Below the pieces are notes generated by a model, which saw nothing but the letters and a program-made list of their open reading frames with translations, was not told the DNA's origin and made no database searches. The translations under genes and the position numbers were made by a program. From Burkholderia catarinensis (GTDB lineage: Bacteria; Pseudomonadota; Gammaproteobacteria; Burkholderiales; Burkholderiaceae), in assembly GCF_001883705.2 (NCBI RefSeq), contig NZ_MDEQ02000008.1:62001-126000 (forward strand): a DNA stretch of 64,000 bases, written 5' to 3'. Below are positions 9,158-17,856 of the stretch, piece by piece (positions within the stretch are counted from its first letter, which is position 1; each line of letters opens with the position of its first letter).

Positions 9158-11368
9158 ATGAACGACACGCAACTTCGATCCGGGTCCGACGCGGGTATCT
9201 CCCGGCGCACCTTCCTCTACAGCCTCGGCGCGCTCGCGCTGTCGGCATGCGGTAGCACGAAGGCCGCCGAGAGCGCCACCAGCATCACGGCCGCGGCGGG
9301 CAACCGTGCGCTCGCGCGCATGGCGACGGGCGCCGCGAGCATCGTCACGCGTGAAGCATTCGCGCATCCGGGATTGCTGCACACGCAAGCCGATTTCCAC
9401 CGGATCGCGCAGAAGGTATCGGCCGCCGCGTCGCCCTGGCTCGACGGCTGGAACAAGCTGATCACGAACGGGCATGCGCAACTGTCGTGGTTGCCGCGAC
9501 CGCAGGCCGTCGTGACGCGCGGCGGCACCGGCGCGCAGAACTACCCGGTGCTGTACAGGGACATCGCGGCCGCCTATGCGTGCGCGCTGCGCTGGAAGAT
9601 CTCGGGCGATATCGCGTATGCGAACAAGTCCGTGCAGATCATGAATGCGTGGTCGTCGACGCTGCAGAACCTCGCCGGCGACTCGAACGTCGACCTGGCA
9701 GCCGGCCTCTATGGCTATGAATTCGCGAACGCCGGCGAAATCATGCGCACCTATCCCGGCTGGGCGGCGGCCGACTTCGCTGCGTTCCGGACGATGATGG
9801 CCGACAAGTTCTACCCGATCAACGCCGACTTCCTGAATCGCCACAACGGCACGGACATCACGCATTACTGGGCCAACTGGGATTTGTGCAACATCGCATC
9901 GATCATGGCGATCGGCGTGCTGTGCGACGACCATGCGAAGTTCGACGAGGCGGCCAACTACTTCATCGACGGCCCCGGCAACGGTGCGATCGCGCAGGCC
10001 GTCTACTACGTGCATCCCGGCCATCTGGGCCAATGGCAGGAATCGGGCCGCGACCAGGGGCACAACACGCTCGGCATCGCGCTCGGCGGCGCGATCTGCG
10101 AAATGGCGTGGAACCAGGGCATCGACCTGTACGGCCACGACAACAACCGCTTTCTCGCCGGCGCGGAATACGTCGCGAAGGCGAACCTCGTCCAGCCGGA
10201 CGGCAGGTTTCTGCCGGTACCGTACGCGCCGTATTCGAACGCCAACGTCACTCAGGCGCAATTCGCGACCGGCAGCCAGGGCTCGATTCGTCCGTGCTGG
10301 GCGCTCGTCTACAACCATTACGTGAACCGCAAGGGACTGTCCGCACCGTGGTCCGCGAAGTTCGCGCGCGCGATCCAGCCCGAAGGGGGCGGCGGTAACT
10401 ATGGCGAAACGAGCAGCGGCTACGATCAGCTCGGCTACGGCACGTTGACGTGCACCCGCGATCCCGTTGCACCCGCAATCGCACCGAGCGGGCTGACCGC
10501 GTGGCCGGCCGCCGGGCGGGTCGTGCTGTCGTGGTGGGGCATCGCGAATGCGGCAAGCTACGACGTGAAGCGTGCGTCCGTATCGGGCGGCCCGTATACG
10601 ACCATCGCGAGCGGCATCGTCGATCCGCTGACGGTCACCGACAGTCCCGCGGCGGGCACCTGGTACTACGCGATCAGCGCGCGAAGCGCATCGGGCGAAT
10701 CGGCGAATTCGACGGAAGTCGCCGCATCGACGGCCCTGCAACTGCATACGCTGCTGACGTTCGACGAGACAGGCGGCACGCGTGCGGCGGACGCGAGCGG
10801 CAACGGTCATGCGGGCACGCTCATCGGCGGCGCGTCGCGCAGGCCCGGGAAAACGGGCAACGCGGTGTCGCTCGACGGCTCGACCGGCTACGTCGCGCTG
10901 CCGGACGACATCGTCGCGGACGTATCGGACTTCACGATCGCGGCCTGGGTGAACTGGAACGGCGGGCAGACGTGGGCGCGCATTTTCGATTTCGGTTCGG
11001 GCACCGGACGCTATCTGTTCGTCACGCCGAGGAGCCATGGCGGCACGATGCGCTTCGCGATCACGACCAACGGCGGACATGGCGAACGCACGATCGACGG
11101 CAATGCCGCACTGCCGGCCGGACAATGGGCGCACGTCGCGGTCACGCTGTCGGCCACGACCGCGACGCTCTATCTGAATGGCAATGCAATCGGCTCGGCG
11201 AGCGACGTCATCTTCGCGCCCTGGCGCATCGGGCGAACCGCGCAGAACTGGATCGGGCGTTCGCAGTATCCGGGCGACCCGTTCTTCAACGGCGCGATCG
11301 ACGCGTTCCGCATCTATCGCGGCGCGATGCCCGCCGAGCAGGTGAAGGCGCTCGCGCAGGGCACGTGA
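9158..11368 (+). CDS. Exported alginate-lyase-like lipoprotein with FN3 and LamG domains
   Basis: A 736-residue protein. The N terminus carries a twin-arginine motif (R16-R17-T-F-L) and a lipobox (L-S-A-C, Cys31), so Tat export and lipidation are likely. Residues ~60-420 resemble the alginate lyase (alpha/alpha-toroid) family, including the N-R-H-N-G-T-D-I-T-H-Y-W segment with probable catalytic Asn/His/Tyr. Residues ~425-510 look like a fibronectin type III domain. The last ~220 residues form a concanavalin/LamG carbohydrate-binding domain (A-A-W-V-N-W, W-A-H-V-A-V-T, D-A-F-R-I-Y-R-G). The protein probably acts on a uronic-acid polysaccharide at the cell surface. The ATG at 9158 has AAGGAACG upstream and gives a proper Tat signal. 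Confidence 0.8.
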   Translation: MNDTQLRSGSDAGISRRTFLYSLGALALSACGSTKAAESATSITAAAGNRALARMATGAASIVTREAFAHPGLLHTQADFHRIAQKVSAAASPWLDGWNKLITNGHAQLSWLPRPQAVVTRGGTGAQNYPVLYRDIAAAYACALRWKISGDIAYANKSVQIMNAWSSTLQNLAGDSNVDLAAGLYGYEFANAGEIMRTYPGWAAADFAAFRTMMADKFYPINADFLNRHNGTDITHYWANWDLCNIASIMAIGVLCDDHAKFDEAANYFIDGPGNGAIAQAVYYVHPGHLGQWQESGRDQGHNTLGIALGGAICEMAWNQGIDLYGHDNNRFLAGAEYVAKANLVQPDGRFLPVPYAPYSNANVTQAQFATGSQGSIRPCWALVYNHYVNRKGLSAPWSAKFARAIQPEGGGGNYGETSSGYDQLGYGTLTCTRDPVAPAIAPSGLTAWPAAGRVVLSWWGIANAASYDVKRASVSGGPYTTIASGIVDPLTVTDSPAAGTWYYAISARSASGESANSTEVAASTALQLHTLLTFDETGGTRAADASGNGHAGTLIGGASRRPGKTGNAVSLDGSTGYVALPDDIVADVSDFTIAAWVNWNGGQTWARIFDFGSGTGRYLFVTPRSHGGTMRFAITTNGGHGERTIDGNAALPAGQWAHVAVTLSATTATLYLNGNAIGSASDVIFAPWRIGRTAQNWIGRSQYPGDPFFNGAIDAFRIYRGAMPAEQVKALAQGT

Positions 11369-11401
11369 TGCCTGTGCTGCCGCCGGGCGCGCGGCCGCCG
11401 C

Positions 11402-12286
11402 CTACAACATCGCCTGACTGATCAAGCCGTACAGTCCCCATGCCGGATCCGGTGCGCTGACGTGCGCCGCGGCCGGCGCGTTGCGAACCATCTTCGAGCA
11501 GGTGTCCACGCGTTTCAATCCCTGCGCGTCGAGCCAGTCCGGCAAACTCGTTCCCGACGGTACGTCGATGCGAACGAATTCGTTCTCCCGTCCGCTCAGC
11601 CAATAGCTGATCAGCGCCTTCGCACACGCGTCGTCGCTCGAACGCCGTGCGACGACCGGGCCGATCACGTAACCGCGACCGAAGCGGCGCAGCACTGAAA
11701 ATCCGGCGATCTCGCCATCGCGTTCGAGCACGACGCTTTCGCCCCGCTTCAGCAACGCCGACAGAAGCGCGTCGCGCTCGAAGCCGGAAGCACCCGCGTC
11801 CAGTTCGACGAAGCGGCTCAGATCGGCAGGCGTGCCAGCCCGCAGTCGCGCACCGTCGGGCAGCGCAACCGCGGCAGGCTGACTCACGTTCCCTTGATAT
11901 TGATCCAGCGATCCGCACACGTTGAAACCGAGCTTTTCGTAGAGCGGCTGGCCGGCCGGCGTCGCATGCAGGAACGTGATGCGCGGCCCCAGTTCCTCGA
12001 GGAGGGTCTCCATCAGCGCGCGGCCAATACCGCGGCCCTGATGCTCGGACGACACGATCACGTGCCCGATGGCAGCACGGTCCGCACCGTACTTCCAGCA
12101 CATCGCCGTACCGATGACCACCCCGTTTTCCTCGGCCGCGAACGCGGTCGACGTGTCCGCGGAAAACTGCCAGTCTTCCGCCCTGAATGGCCAGCGAAGC
12201 GCCATCGAGAGCGCGTGGGCCGCGGGTACATCAGCCGCGGTAAACCTTCGATAGTGAAGTGCCGGCGTCGAGCCTGAAGCGTTCAT
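11402..12286 (-). CDS. Two-domain GNAT-family N-acetyltransferase
   Basis: A 294-residue protein. The first GNAT domain (about residues 10-135) has an intact acetyl-CoA P-loop, E-H-Q-G-R-G-I-G-R-A-L-M, which matches Q/R-x-x-G-x-G/A. The second half (~150-280) is GNAT-like but shows no clear P-loop. It is paralogous along its full length to the protein at 31311. Substrates of this subfamily are undefined. The ATG at 12286 has GGAG about 10 bases upstream, but a TnpB transposon end begins within about 20 bp of this start. The original promoter has therefore been replaced by, or separated from the gene by, the element. Confidence 0.8.
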   Translation of the reverse strand: MNASGSTPALHYRRFTAADVPAAHALSMALRWPFRAEDWQFSADTSTAFAAEENGVVIGTAMCWKYGADRAAIGHVIVSSEHQGRGIGRALMETLLEELGPRITFLHATPAGQPLYEKLGFNVCGSLDQYQGNVSQPAAVALPDGARLRAGTPADLSRFVELDAGASGFERDALLSALLKRGESVVLERDGEIAGFSVLRRFGRGYVIGPVVARRSSDDACAKALISYWLSGRENEFVRIDVPSGTSLPDWLDAQGLKRVDTCSKMVRNAPAAAHVSAPDPAWGLYGLISQAML

Positions 12287-12305
12287 CAGTTTTTGCTCCG
12301 AGAAA

Positions 12306-12325
12306 CCCCGCCATTCATGGCGGGG
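12306..12325. repeat. Left-end subterminal palindrome of the TnpB element
   Basis: A perfect 7-bp stem (CCCCGCC/GGCGGGG) with loop ATTCAT, 45 bp before the tnpB start. The arms are nearly the same sequence as those of the right-end palindrome, which supports both being transposase recognition hairpins. Confidence 0.75.
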
Positions 12326-12369
12326 AGGAAAGGAGTGCCGTTGACAGGCAGCTTCTTCCGCAGGTTAGG

Positions 12370-13431
12370 ATGACCGGTATGATTCTTGTCTACCGCTACC
12401 GAGTTAAGTCGCTCAACGGACTGCTTAACAAACAGAGCCGTGCGGTGAACTACGTCTGGAATTTCTGCAACGACACGCAGAAACACGCGCTCAAGTGGGG
12501 CAAGAAATGGCCGACCGGTTTCGACCTGAACGTGCTGACCACCGGAAGCAGCAAGGAACTCGGCATCCACTCCGGCACGATCAACGCAACGTGCGAGCAG
12601 TACGCGAGGTCGCGCAGCCAGCATCGGCGCTCTTACCTGCGATATCGCGGCAGGAAATCGCTTGGCTGGGTGCCGCTGAAGGGGCGTGACCTGAAGCGCG
12701 AAGGTGATGCGTTTCGCTTCGCTGGCAACACCTTTCGCGTGTTCAATAGCCGGCCGCTTCCTGAAGGCAAGATCAAGGACGGAACCAACTTTGCGCAGGA
12801 CGCGCGCGGCAATTGGTTTCTCAACATCGTGATCGAGATGCCTGACGTTCTGGCTCGCCCGATCCGTTCTGGCGTCGGTATCGACCTCGGCCTGAAAGAC
12901 TTCGCGACACTTTCGACCGGTGAAAAGTTGGCCAACGACCGGTTCGGTCAACGCGCGGCCGAGAAGCTGGCGAAAGCGCAGCGAGCGCGAAAGCACAAGC
13001 GGCATATCGCGAAGTTGCACGCGAAGGTGGCGAATGCCCGCGCCGATTTCCAGCACAAGCTCGCGCTCGATCTGGTGCGACGCTTCGATTACCTCGCTGT
13101 CGGCAACGTGTCGGCTGCCAAGCTTGCCAGAACCAGGATGGCGAGAAGCGTCTATGACGCATCCTGGTCGTCCTTCCGGAACAAGCTCCGCTACAAGGCG
13201 ATCGCGCACGGAGCCACGTTCGAGGAAGTGGACGAAAGCGGTTCTACCCAGTTCTGTTCGGCGTGCGGGTCGAAAGACAGCACGACGCGGCCGAAAGGTA
13301 TCGCGGGACTGCGAATAAGGGAATGGACGTGCATTAGCTGTGGTGTCGTGCATGATCGTGATATCAATGCTGCGCTAAACATTCTCCGATGCGGACGTGC
13401 ATCGCCAGTTGTGGGAATCCCCTGCCTTTAG
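12370..13431 (+). CDS. tnpB: TnpB, RNA-guided DNA endonuclease of IS200/IS605 family
   Basis: A 353-residue protein. The N-terminal OrfB wedge/REC region is followed by a RuvC fold: the RuvC-I Asp172 is in G-I-D-L-G-L-K-D-F. A CxxC...CxxC zinc ribbon (C296, C299, C321, C324) sits inside it, and the RuvC-III D331 is in D-R-D-I-N-A-A-L-N-I. At the position where the second catalytic acid (Glu) usually sits, the sequence is Y-L-A-V-G-N-V-S, with Gly245. Nearby acids (E286, E289) in F-E-E-V-D-E-S may substitute, as proposed for rearranged TnpB active sites. The start at 12370 follows AGGTTAGG. The stop codon lies in the loop of the right-end hairpin, so the guide (omega) RNA should overlap the coding 3' end. 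Confidence 0.9.
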   Translation: MTGMILVYRYRVKSLNGLLNKQSRAVNYVWNFCNDTQKHALKWGKKWPTGFDLNVLTTGSSKELGIHSGTINATCEQYARSRSQHRRSYLRYRGRKSLGWVPLKGRDLKREGDAFRFAGNTFRVFNSRPLPEGKIKDGTNFAQDARGNWFLNIVIEMPDVLARPIRSGVGIDLGLKDFATLSTGEKLANDRFGQRAAEKLAKAQRARKHKRHIAKLHAKVANARADFQHKLALDLVRRFDYLAVGNVSAAKLARTRMARSVYDASWSSFRNKLRYKAIAHGATFEEVDESGSTQFCSACGSKDSTTRPKGIAGLRIREWTCISCGVVHDRDINAALNILRCGRASPVVGIPCL

Positions 13432-13438
13432 GCGGGGG
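13419..13438. repeat. Right-end palindrome overlapping the tnpB stop codon
   Basis: An 8-bp stem (CCCCTGCC paired with GGCGGGGG, one G-T wobble) and a TTTA loop. The TAG stop of tnpB is formed by the last two loop bases plus the first base of the 3' arm. In IS605-family elements the omega/reRNA scaffold derives from this end, with the guide read from flanking DNA immediately downstream. A transcript is not demonstrable here, so I annotate only the structure. Confidence 0.7.
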
Positions 13439-13719
13439 AGGGCGTCAACAAATGATCCTTCGAAATAGCGCTGTTTCACAACCGGACGCGAGCGACAGCG
13501 CGCGGCGGTCGCACCGGATGTTCGCCGAGTCGGCATCTGCGTCGTGCGTTCGCGGCCCGCTCACGGCATTGGCAAGCCGATGGAACGAACTATAGAAAGA
13601 AATGCTTTTCCTGTGTCTAACGATCAATAAATGAGCCATTAACGAGGATTTAACGCCGAGCCCGCGCATGACCATTCAATGCAGCCCGGCTGCCGACCGG
13701 TCCGGCATCACGCCCAGGC

Positions 13720-14916
13720 TCACGGGAATCGCGCGAAATAATGCTGTGCCAACGCGACCCAATACCGGACGCCGGCCGGAATGATGTCGTCGTTGAAATC
13801 GTATTTCGGGTGATGCAGCGCCGGTGCGGCCGATCCGGCCGGTGCATTGCCGACCAGCACGTAGGCGCCGGGGCGCTCCTCCAGCATGAAGCCGAAGTCT
13901 TCGGAGGTCATGTTCGGCGGCACGTCGCGGTAAAGGCGTTCGTCGCCGAACGTCTCGCGTATCACCGCTTCGCAGAACGCCGTCTCGGCCGGCGTGTTGA
14001 CCGTCGCGGGGTAGTACTGAAAAAATTCGACGTCGACTTGCGCGCCATAGGCGTGCGCCAGCGCCTCGCACATGAGCCGGACGTCGCGCTGCAGCTGTTG
14101 CTGCAATGCAGACGACAGCGTGCGAATCGTCCCGCGCAACTCGGCGCTGTCCGGAATGACGTTGTCCGTCGTTCCCGCATGGAACATGCAGACGGAAATG
14201 ACGGCGGGATCCACCGGATCCTTGTGCCGCGCGGCGATGGTCTGACACTGCAGCACCATCGAACAGGCGAGCGGAACGGGATCGATTCCCAGATGCGGCT
14301 GCGCCGCATGCGCGCCTTTGCCGGTCACGGTGATCCTGAACCGCGAGCCCGCGGCCATGATCGGGCCGGTGCGCAACCCGAAATGCCCGGCAGGCAATCC
14401 GGGCCAGTTGTGCATGCCGAACACCGCTTGCGTCGGGTATTGCTCGAACAGCCCGTCGTCGATCATCTTCCGCGCGCCCGCGCCGCCCTCTTCTCCGGGT
14501 TGAAACACGAAATGAACGGTGCCCGGCAACTGCGGCAGCTCTTTCAGCACGCGCGCGGCCCCGAGCAACATCACGGTATGGCCGTCATGGCCGCACGCGT
14601 GCATGATCCCGTGCGTGCACGATGCATGCGCGAAGTCGTTCGCTTCGTGGATCGGCAACGCATCCAGATCGGCGCGCAGCACGATTCCCCGGCCCGGATC
14701 CGCACCGGGCAGGCTCGCGACGACGCCCGTACCGCCCAGCCCGCGCGACACCGCATAGCCGAGTGCTTCGAGCTCGCGGGCGACGATGTCGGCCGTCCTG
14801 TGTTCCTCGAACCGCAACTCGGGATGCGCATGCAGGTCGCGACGCAATGTCGCCCAGTGCGCTTGATACGCTTTCAACGACGTCTCGGGGATGATGGCGT
14901 TTTCCAATCTCGGCAC
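13720..14916 (-). CDS. M20-family amidohydrolase (hippurate hydrolase/aminoacylase-like)
   Basis: A 398-residue cytoplasmic metallo-amidase. The metal and catalytic landmarks are present: H-A-C-G-H-D-G-H with Cys108 and His110, G-E-E at 141-143, M-H-N with His169, and a C-terminal L-H-H-P-K-Y-D-F. The Cys ligand in place of an Asp is typical of the M20D (IAA-amino acid/hippurate hydrolase) branch. It cleaves N-acyl or amide bonds. It is the last gene of the minus-strand catabolic cluster, 59 bp after the aldehyde dehydrogenase. A role in hydrolysing the amide of the oxidised substrate is plausible but inferred. Confidence 0.85.
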   Translation of the reverse strand: MPRLENAIIPETSLKAYQAHWATLRRDLHAHPELRFEEHRTADIVARELEALGYAVSRGLGGTGVVASLPGADPGRGIVLRADLDALPIHEANDFAHASCTHGIMHACGHDGHTVMLLGAARVLKELPQLPGTVHFVFQPGEEGGAGARKMIDDGLFEQYPTQAVFGMHNWPGLPAGHFGLRTGPIMAAGSRFRITVTGKGAHAAQPHLGIDPVPLACSMVLQCQTIAARHKDPVDPAVISVCMFHAGTTDNVIPDSAELRGTIRTLSSALQQQLQRDVRLMCEALAHAYGAQVDVEFFQYYPATVNTPAETAFCEAVIRETFGDERLYRDVPPNMTSEDFGFMLEERPGAYVLVGNAPAGSAAPALHHPKYDFNDDIIPAGVRYWVALAQHYFARFP

Positions 14917-14975
14917 CTTTACGAAGCAAACCGATTCAAATCAGGACTGCTGCTGCATCGCGCGCGGCGGCTGCG

Positions 14976-16445
14976 TCAATCATGGAACCCCAGGATCGAC
15001 TTGACCTCCATGTACTCCTCCATCCCTTCGACCCCGTACTCGCGGCCGTTGCCCGACTGCTTGTATCCGCCGAACGGCGCCTGAGGGTCCCATGCCGGGT
15101 AGTTCAGATGCACCTGCCCCGACCGGATGCGCGCGGCCACCTCGCGTGCGCGCTCCTTGTCCGTGCCCTGCACATGCGCGCCCAGCCCATAGACCGTGTC
15201 GTTCGCGATGGCGACGGCTTCGTCGACCGTGTCGTAAGGAAGGATCGCGAGGACCGGACCAAAGATCTCCTCCTGTGCGATCGCCATGTCGGTGCGGACG
15301 CCGGAAAAAATCGTCGGCCGCGCATAAAAGCCCCGGTCGAATTCCGCTGGCCGCCCGGGACCGCCGGCGATCAGCTTTGCCCCTTCGTCGATGCCTGCGT
15401 CGATCATCTGCGCGACCCGACCGAACTGCGCACGATTGGCCAGCGGCCCATGCGTCGTCGCGTCGTCGAACGGATCGCCTACGACCAACCGTTGCGCTGC
15501 CTCGACGGCCAGCGCCTCGACCTCGCCGAGCAGGTTGCGCGGCACGATCATGCGGGTCGGCGCGCTGCACGACTGGCCCATGTTCCGGAACGCGGCGACC
15601 ACGCCCGGCGGGACCGCCCGCGACAGGTCCGCATCCGGCAACACGATGTTCGGCGACTTGCCGCCCAGTTCCTGCGCGACGCGCTTGACGGTCGGCGCCG
15701 CGGCTTGCGCAACCAGCACGCCGGCACGCGTCGACCCCGTGATCGACACCATGTCGACCTGCGGGTGCGACGCGAGCGACGCGCCCACTTCCGTTCCGCT
15801 GCCGCTCACCAGGTTGAATACGCCGGCGGGCACGCCCGCATCGGCGATCACTTCCGCAAACAGCAGCGCGCTGAGCGGCGACAGCTCGCTGGGTTTCAGC
15901 ACCACCGTGCAGCCTGCCGCGAGCGCCGGGCCGACCTTCGCGGTGATCTGGTAGATCGGCCAGTTCCACGGCGTGATCAGCGCGCATACGCCGATCGGCT
16001 CGCGCACGATCGCGGTCGTCCCGCGCCGTGTCCGGAACGGATAACTGGCCAGATTGTCGCGTGCGACCCGGATATGCTCGGCCGCGAGCGGCACATGGGC
16101 GCCGCGTGCATAGCTGATCGGCGCGCCCATTTCCAGCGCGAGCGCCATCGCGAATCGCTCGGCACGCTCGAGCATCAACGCATGAACGCGGTCGAGCAGC
16201 GCGGCGCGTTGCTGCGGCGAGGTCGCGGCCCAGCGTTCGAAAGCGTTGCGCGCTGCCTGCACTGCGCGGTCGGCATCGCGTGCGTTCCCGAGCGGGATTT
16301 CGCACAGCGTGTCTTCCGTGGACGGGCAGACGACCGCGAACCGATCGCCGCCGTCGGGCAAGACCCAGTCGCCGTCGATGAAGAAGCGATCCAGCCTGCC
16401 GGCTTCCATCAGGTGACGAACCGGTGAATCGATGGGTGAGTTCAT
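14976..16445 (-). CDS. NAD(P)-dependent aldehyde dehydrogenase
   Basis: A 489-residue ALDH superfamily enzyme with an intact active site: Asn161 in P-W-N-W-P, Lys184 in L-K-P-S-E, Glu259 in E-L-G-G-K-S-P-N, and nucleophile Cys293 in G-Q-S-C-S-A-P. It oxidises an aldehyde to the acid. Its ATG overlaps the TGA of the upstream FAD oxidase (ATGA), strong evidence of translational coupling. The oxidase should supply the aldehyde by amine oxidation. An in-frame upstream ATG at 16544 would add 33 residues inside the upstream gene and is less likely. Confidence 0.9.
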   Translation of the reverse strand: MNSPIDSPVRHLMEAGRLDRFFIDGDWVLPDGGDRFAVVCPSTEDTLCEIPLGNARDADRAVQAARNAFERWAATSPQQRAALLDRVHALMLERAERFAMALALEMGAPISYARGAHVPLAAEHIRVARDNLASYPFRTRRGTTAIVREPIGVCALITPWNWPIYQITAKVGPALAAGCTVVLKPSELSPLSALLFAEVIADAGVPAGVFNLVSGSGTEVGASLASHPQVDMVSITGSTRAGVLVAQAAAPTVKRVAQELGGKSPNIVLPDADLSRAVPPGVVAAFRNMGQSCSAPTRMIVPRNLLGEVEALAVEAAQRLVVGDPFDDATTHGPLANRAQFGRVAQMIDAGIDEGAKLIAGGPGRPAEFDRGFYARPTIFSGVRTDMAIAQEEIFGPVLAILPYDTVDEAVAIANDTVYGLGAHVQGTDKERAREVAARIRSGQVHLNYPAWDPQAPFGGYKQSGNGREYGVEGMEEYMEVKSILGFHD

Positions 16446-17719
16446 TGGAGGGTGTCCTTGAGTCGATACCATGCGCCGACGAGCGGCAGAAACCACGGCT
16501 TGCCGAAGTGGCCGGGAATCGCGGGCCAGTCGAAGCTGTTCCACGGGTTGAGATCGGCGCGCCCATCCATGATCTCCGCCATCAGCGTGCCCATCAGCGT
16601 CGCCATGTGCGTGCCGTGGCCGCTATAGCCCATCGAGTAATACACGCCGTCGCGCTGGCCCGCGCGCGGCAGGCGGTTGGCCGTCATGTCGACCATCCCG
16701 CCCCAGCAATAGTCGATGCGCACGCCGGCCAGTTCGGGAAACACGGCGGCCAACTGCTGTCGCAGGATCAGCCCGCTCTTTTCGTCCGAACGGGGGTTCG
16801 ACGTCGCGAAACGCGCGCGCCCGCCGAACAGCATCCGGTTGTCGGGCGTGACGCGAAAGAAATTGACGAAGTTCTTGGTGTCGGTGGCCATCCGGCGGGT
16901 CGGCAGCAACCGGTCGAGCAGCTCGCGCGGCAACGGCTCGGTGACGATGATGAACGCGCCGACCGGCACGATCCTGCGCCGGATCCAGCCGAACGGGCCG
17001 ACCTGCGAGATGCCGCTCGCGAGCAGCACCTGGCGCGACCGGATCTCTCCGAGCGGCGTTCGTACCGCATATCCGCCGCCCGCTTCCCTCGTCAACCCGA
17101 GCACCGGTGCATGCTCGAGAATGTGCGCGCCGCGCGCTTGCGCGGCGTTCGCCAGGCCGCGCACATAGCGGCCGACGTGCATCCCGGCACTCTTCTCGAA
17201 GAGCAGCCCGCCGTGATAGCGGTCCGAACCGATCTCGTCGCGCAGTTCCGCCTTCGTCACCACCCGCGTGTCGGGGTCCACGCTCGCGGCGAGCAGCGCC
17301 TGGCTTCGCACGAGCTTGTCGAAGTGCTCGGGCTTCGCCGCGAGCTTGAGCTTGCCGCGGCGCACGAAATCGCAATCGATCGACTCCTCCCTGACCAGCC
17401 GCTCGACCGTGTCGACCCCCGCATCGAATGCGAGATACAGCCGGTTGGCCAGTTCCGTGCCGATGCGCTGCGACAGGAACGCGTAATCCTGCGCGAAGCC
17501 GTTGTTGCACATGCCGCCGTTGCGTCCCGACGCCGCCTGCCCCACGGTGCCCGCTTCGCAGACGACCACGCGTGCGCCCTTCTTCGCCAGCGCCAGTGCC
17601 GCCGCCGAACCCGTGATCCCGCCGCCCACCACCACTACGTCGCAACTTCCGTCAGGCCGCTCCGGCGAGCGGCTCACGAACGGCTCGGACGTATCGAGCC
17701 AATAGGAACCGAAACGCAT
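16442..17719 (-). CDS. FAD-dependent amine oxidase, PuuB/GbuB-like (copy 1)
   Basis: A 425-residue flavoprotein of the DAO/GlpO superfamily. The Rossmann motif V-G-G-G-I-T-G is at residues 31-37, followed by a conserved G-R-N-G-G-M-C-N-N segment and the C-terminal G-Y-S-G-H-G FAD motif. The S-Y-W-L-D-T N terminus is shared with the equal-length paralogue at 20832. Relatives such as PuuB oxidise gamma-glutamylputrescine or similar amines to aldehydes plus ammonia and hydrogen peroxide. The start at 17719 has GGAG nine bases upstream; an ATG eight codons earlier is less well placed. It is coupled by overlap to the aldehyde dehydrogenase, which fits an oxidase-ALDH relay. Confidence 0.85.
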   Translation of the reverse strand: MRFGSYWLDTSEPFVSRSPERPDGSCDVVVVGGGITGSAAALALAKKGARVVVCEAGTVGQAASGRNGGMCNNGFAQDYAFLSQRIGTELANRLYLAFDAGVDTVERLVREESIDCDFVRRGKLKLAAKPEHFDKLVRSQALLAASVDPDTRVVTKAELRDEIGSDRYHGGLLFEKSAGMHVGRYVRGLANAAQARGAHILEHAPVLGLTREAGGGYAVRTPLGEIRSRQVLLASGISQVGPFGWIRRRIVPVGAFIIVTEPLPRELLDRLLPTRRMATDTKNFVNFFRVTPDNRMLFGGRARFATSNPRSDEKSGLILRQQLAAVFPELAGVRIDYCWGGMVDMTANRLPRAGQRDGVYYSMGYSGHGTHMATLMGTLMAEIMDGRADLNPWNSFDWPAIPGHFGKPWFLPLVGAWYRLKDTLQ

Positions 17720-17856
17720 CACGCACTCCAATATCGGCAGCACCAGGCTGCAAAGCGAGGCGAGCCTTCACCGCACCGACCCGGCCGCTCGCGCGCAGGC
17801 CGGATCGAAATGCATCGTCCAGAGGCCGCCGCCATCGCCAGCGTGGCGGCCCTGGC

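Larger units (their letters stand above)
12300..13445 (+). mobile_element. TnpB-only IS200/IS605-type element (IS1341-like)
   Basis: A single tnpB gene lies between two imperfectly matched subterminal hairpins (12306-12325 and 13419-13438), the end architecture of the IS200/IS605 superfamily. There is no TnpA (HUH Y1 transposase) gene, so movement would need a TnpA supplied in trans. As expected for this superfamily, no long terminal inverted repeats or target-site duplications are seen. Boundaries are estimates from the hairpins. Confidence 0.8.

Noticed and set aside
12370..13431. TnpB as a Cas12 CRISPR effector
   Set aside because: It is 353 residues with IS200/IS605 hairpins on both sides and no repeats or adaptation genes, so transposon TnpB is the simpler reading.
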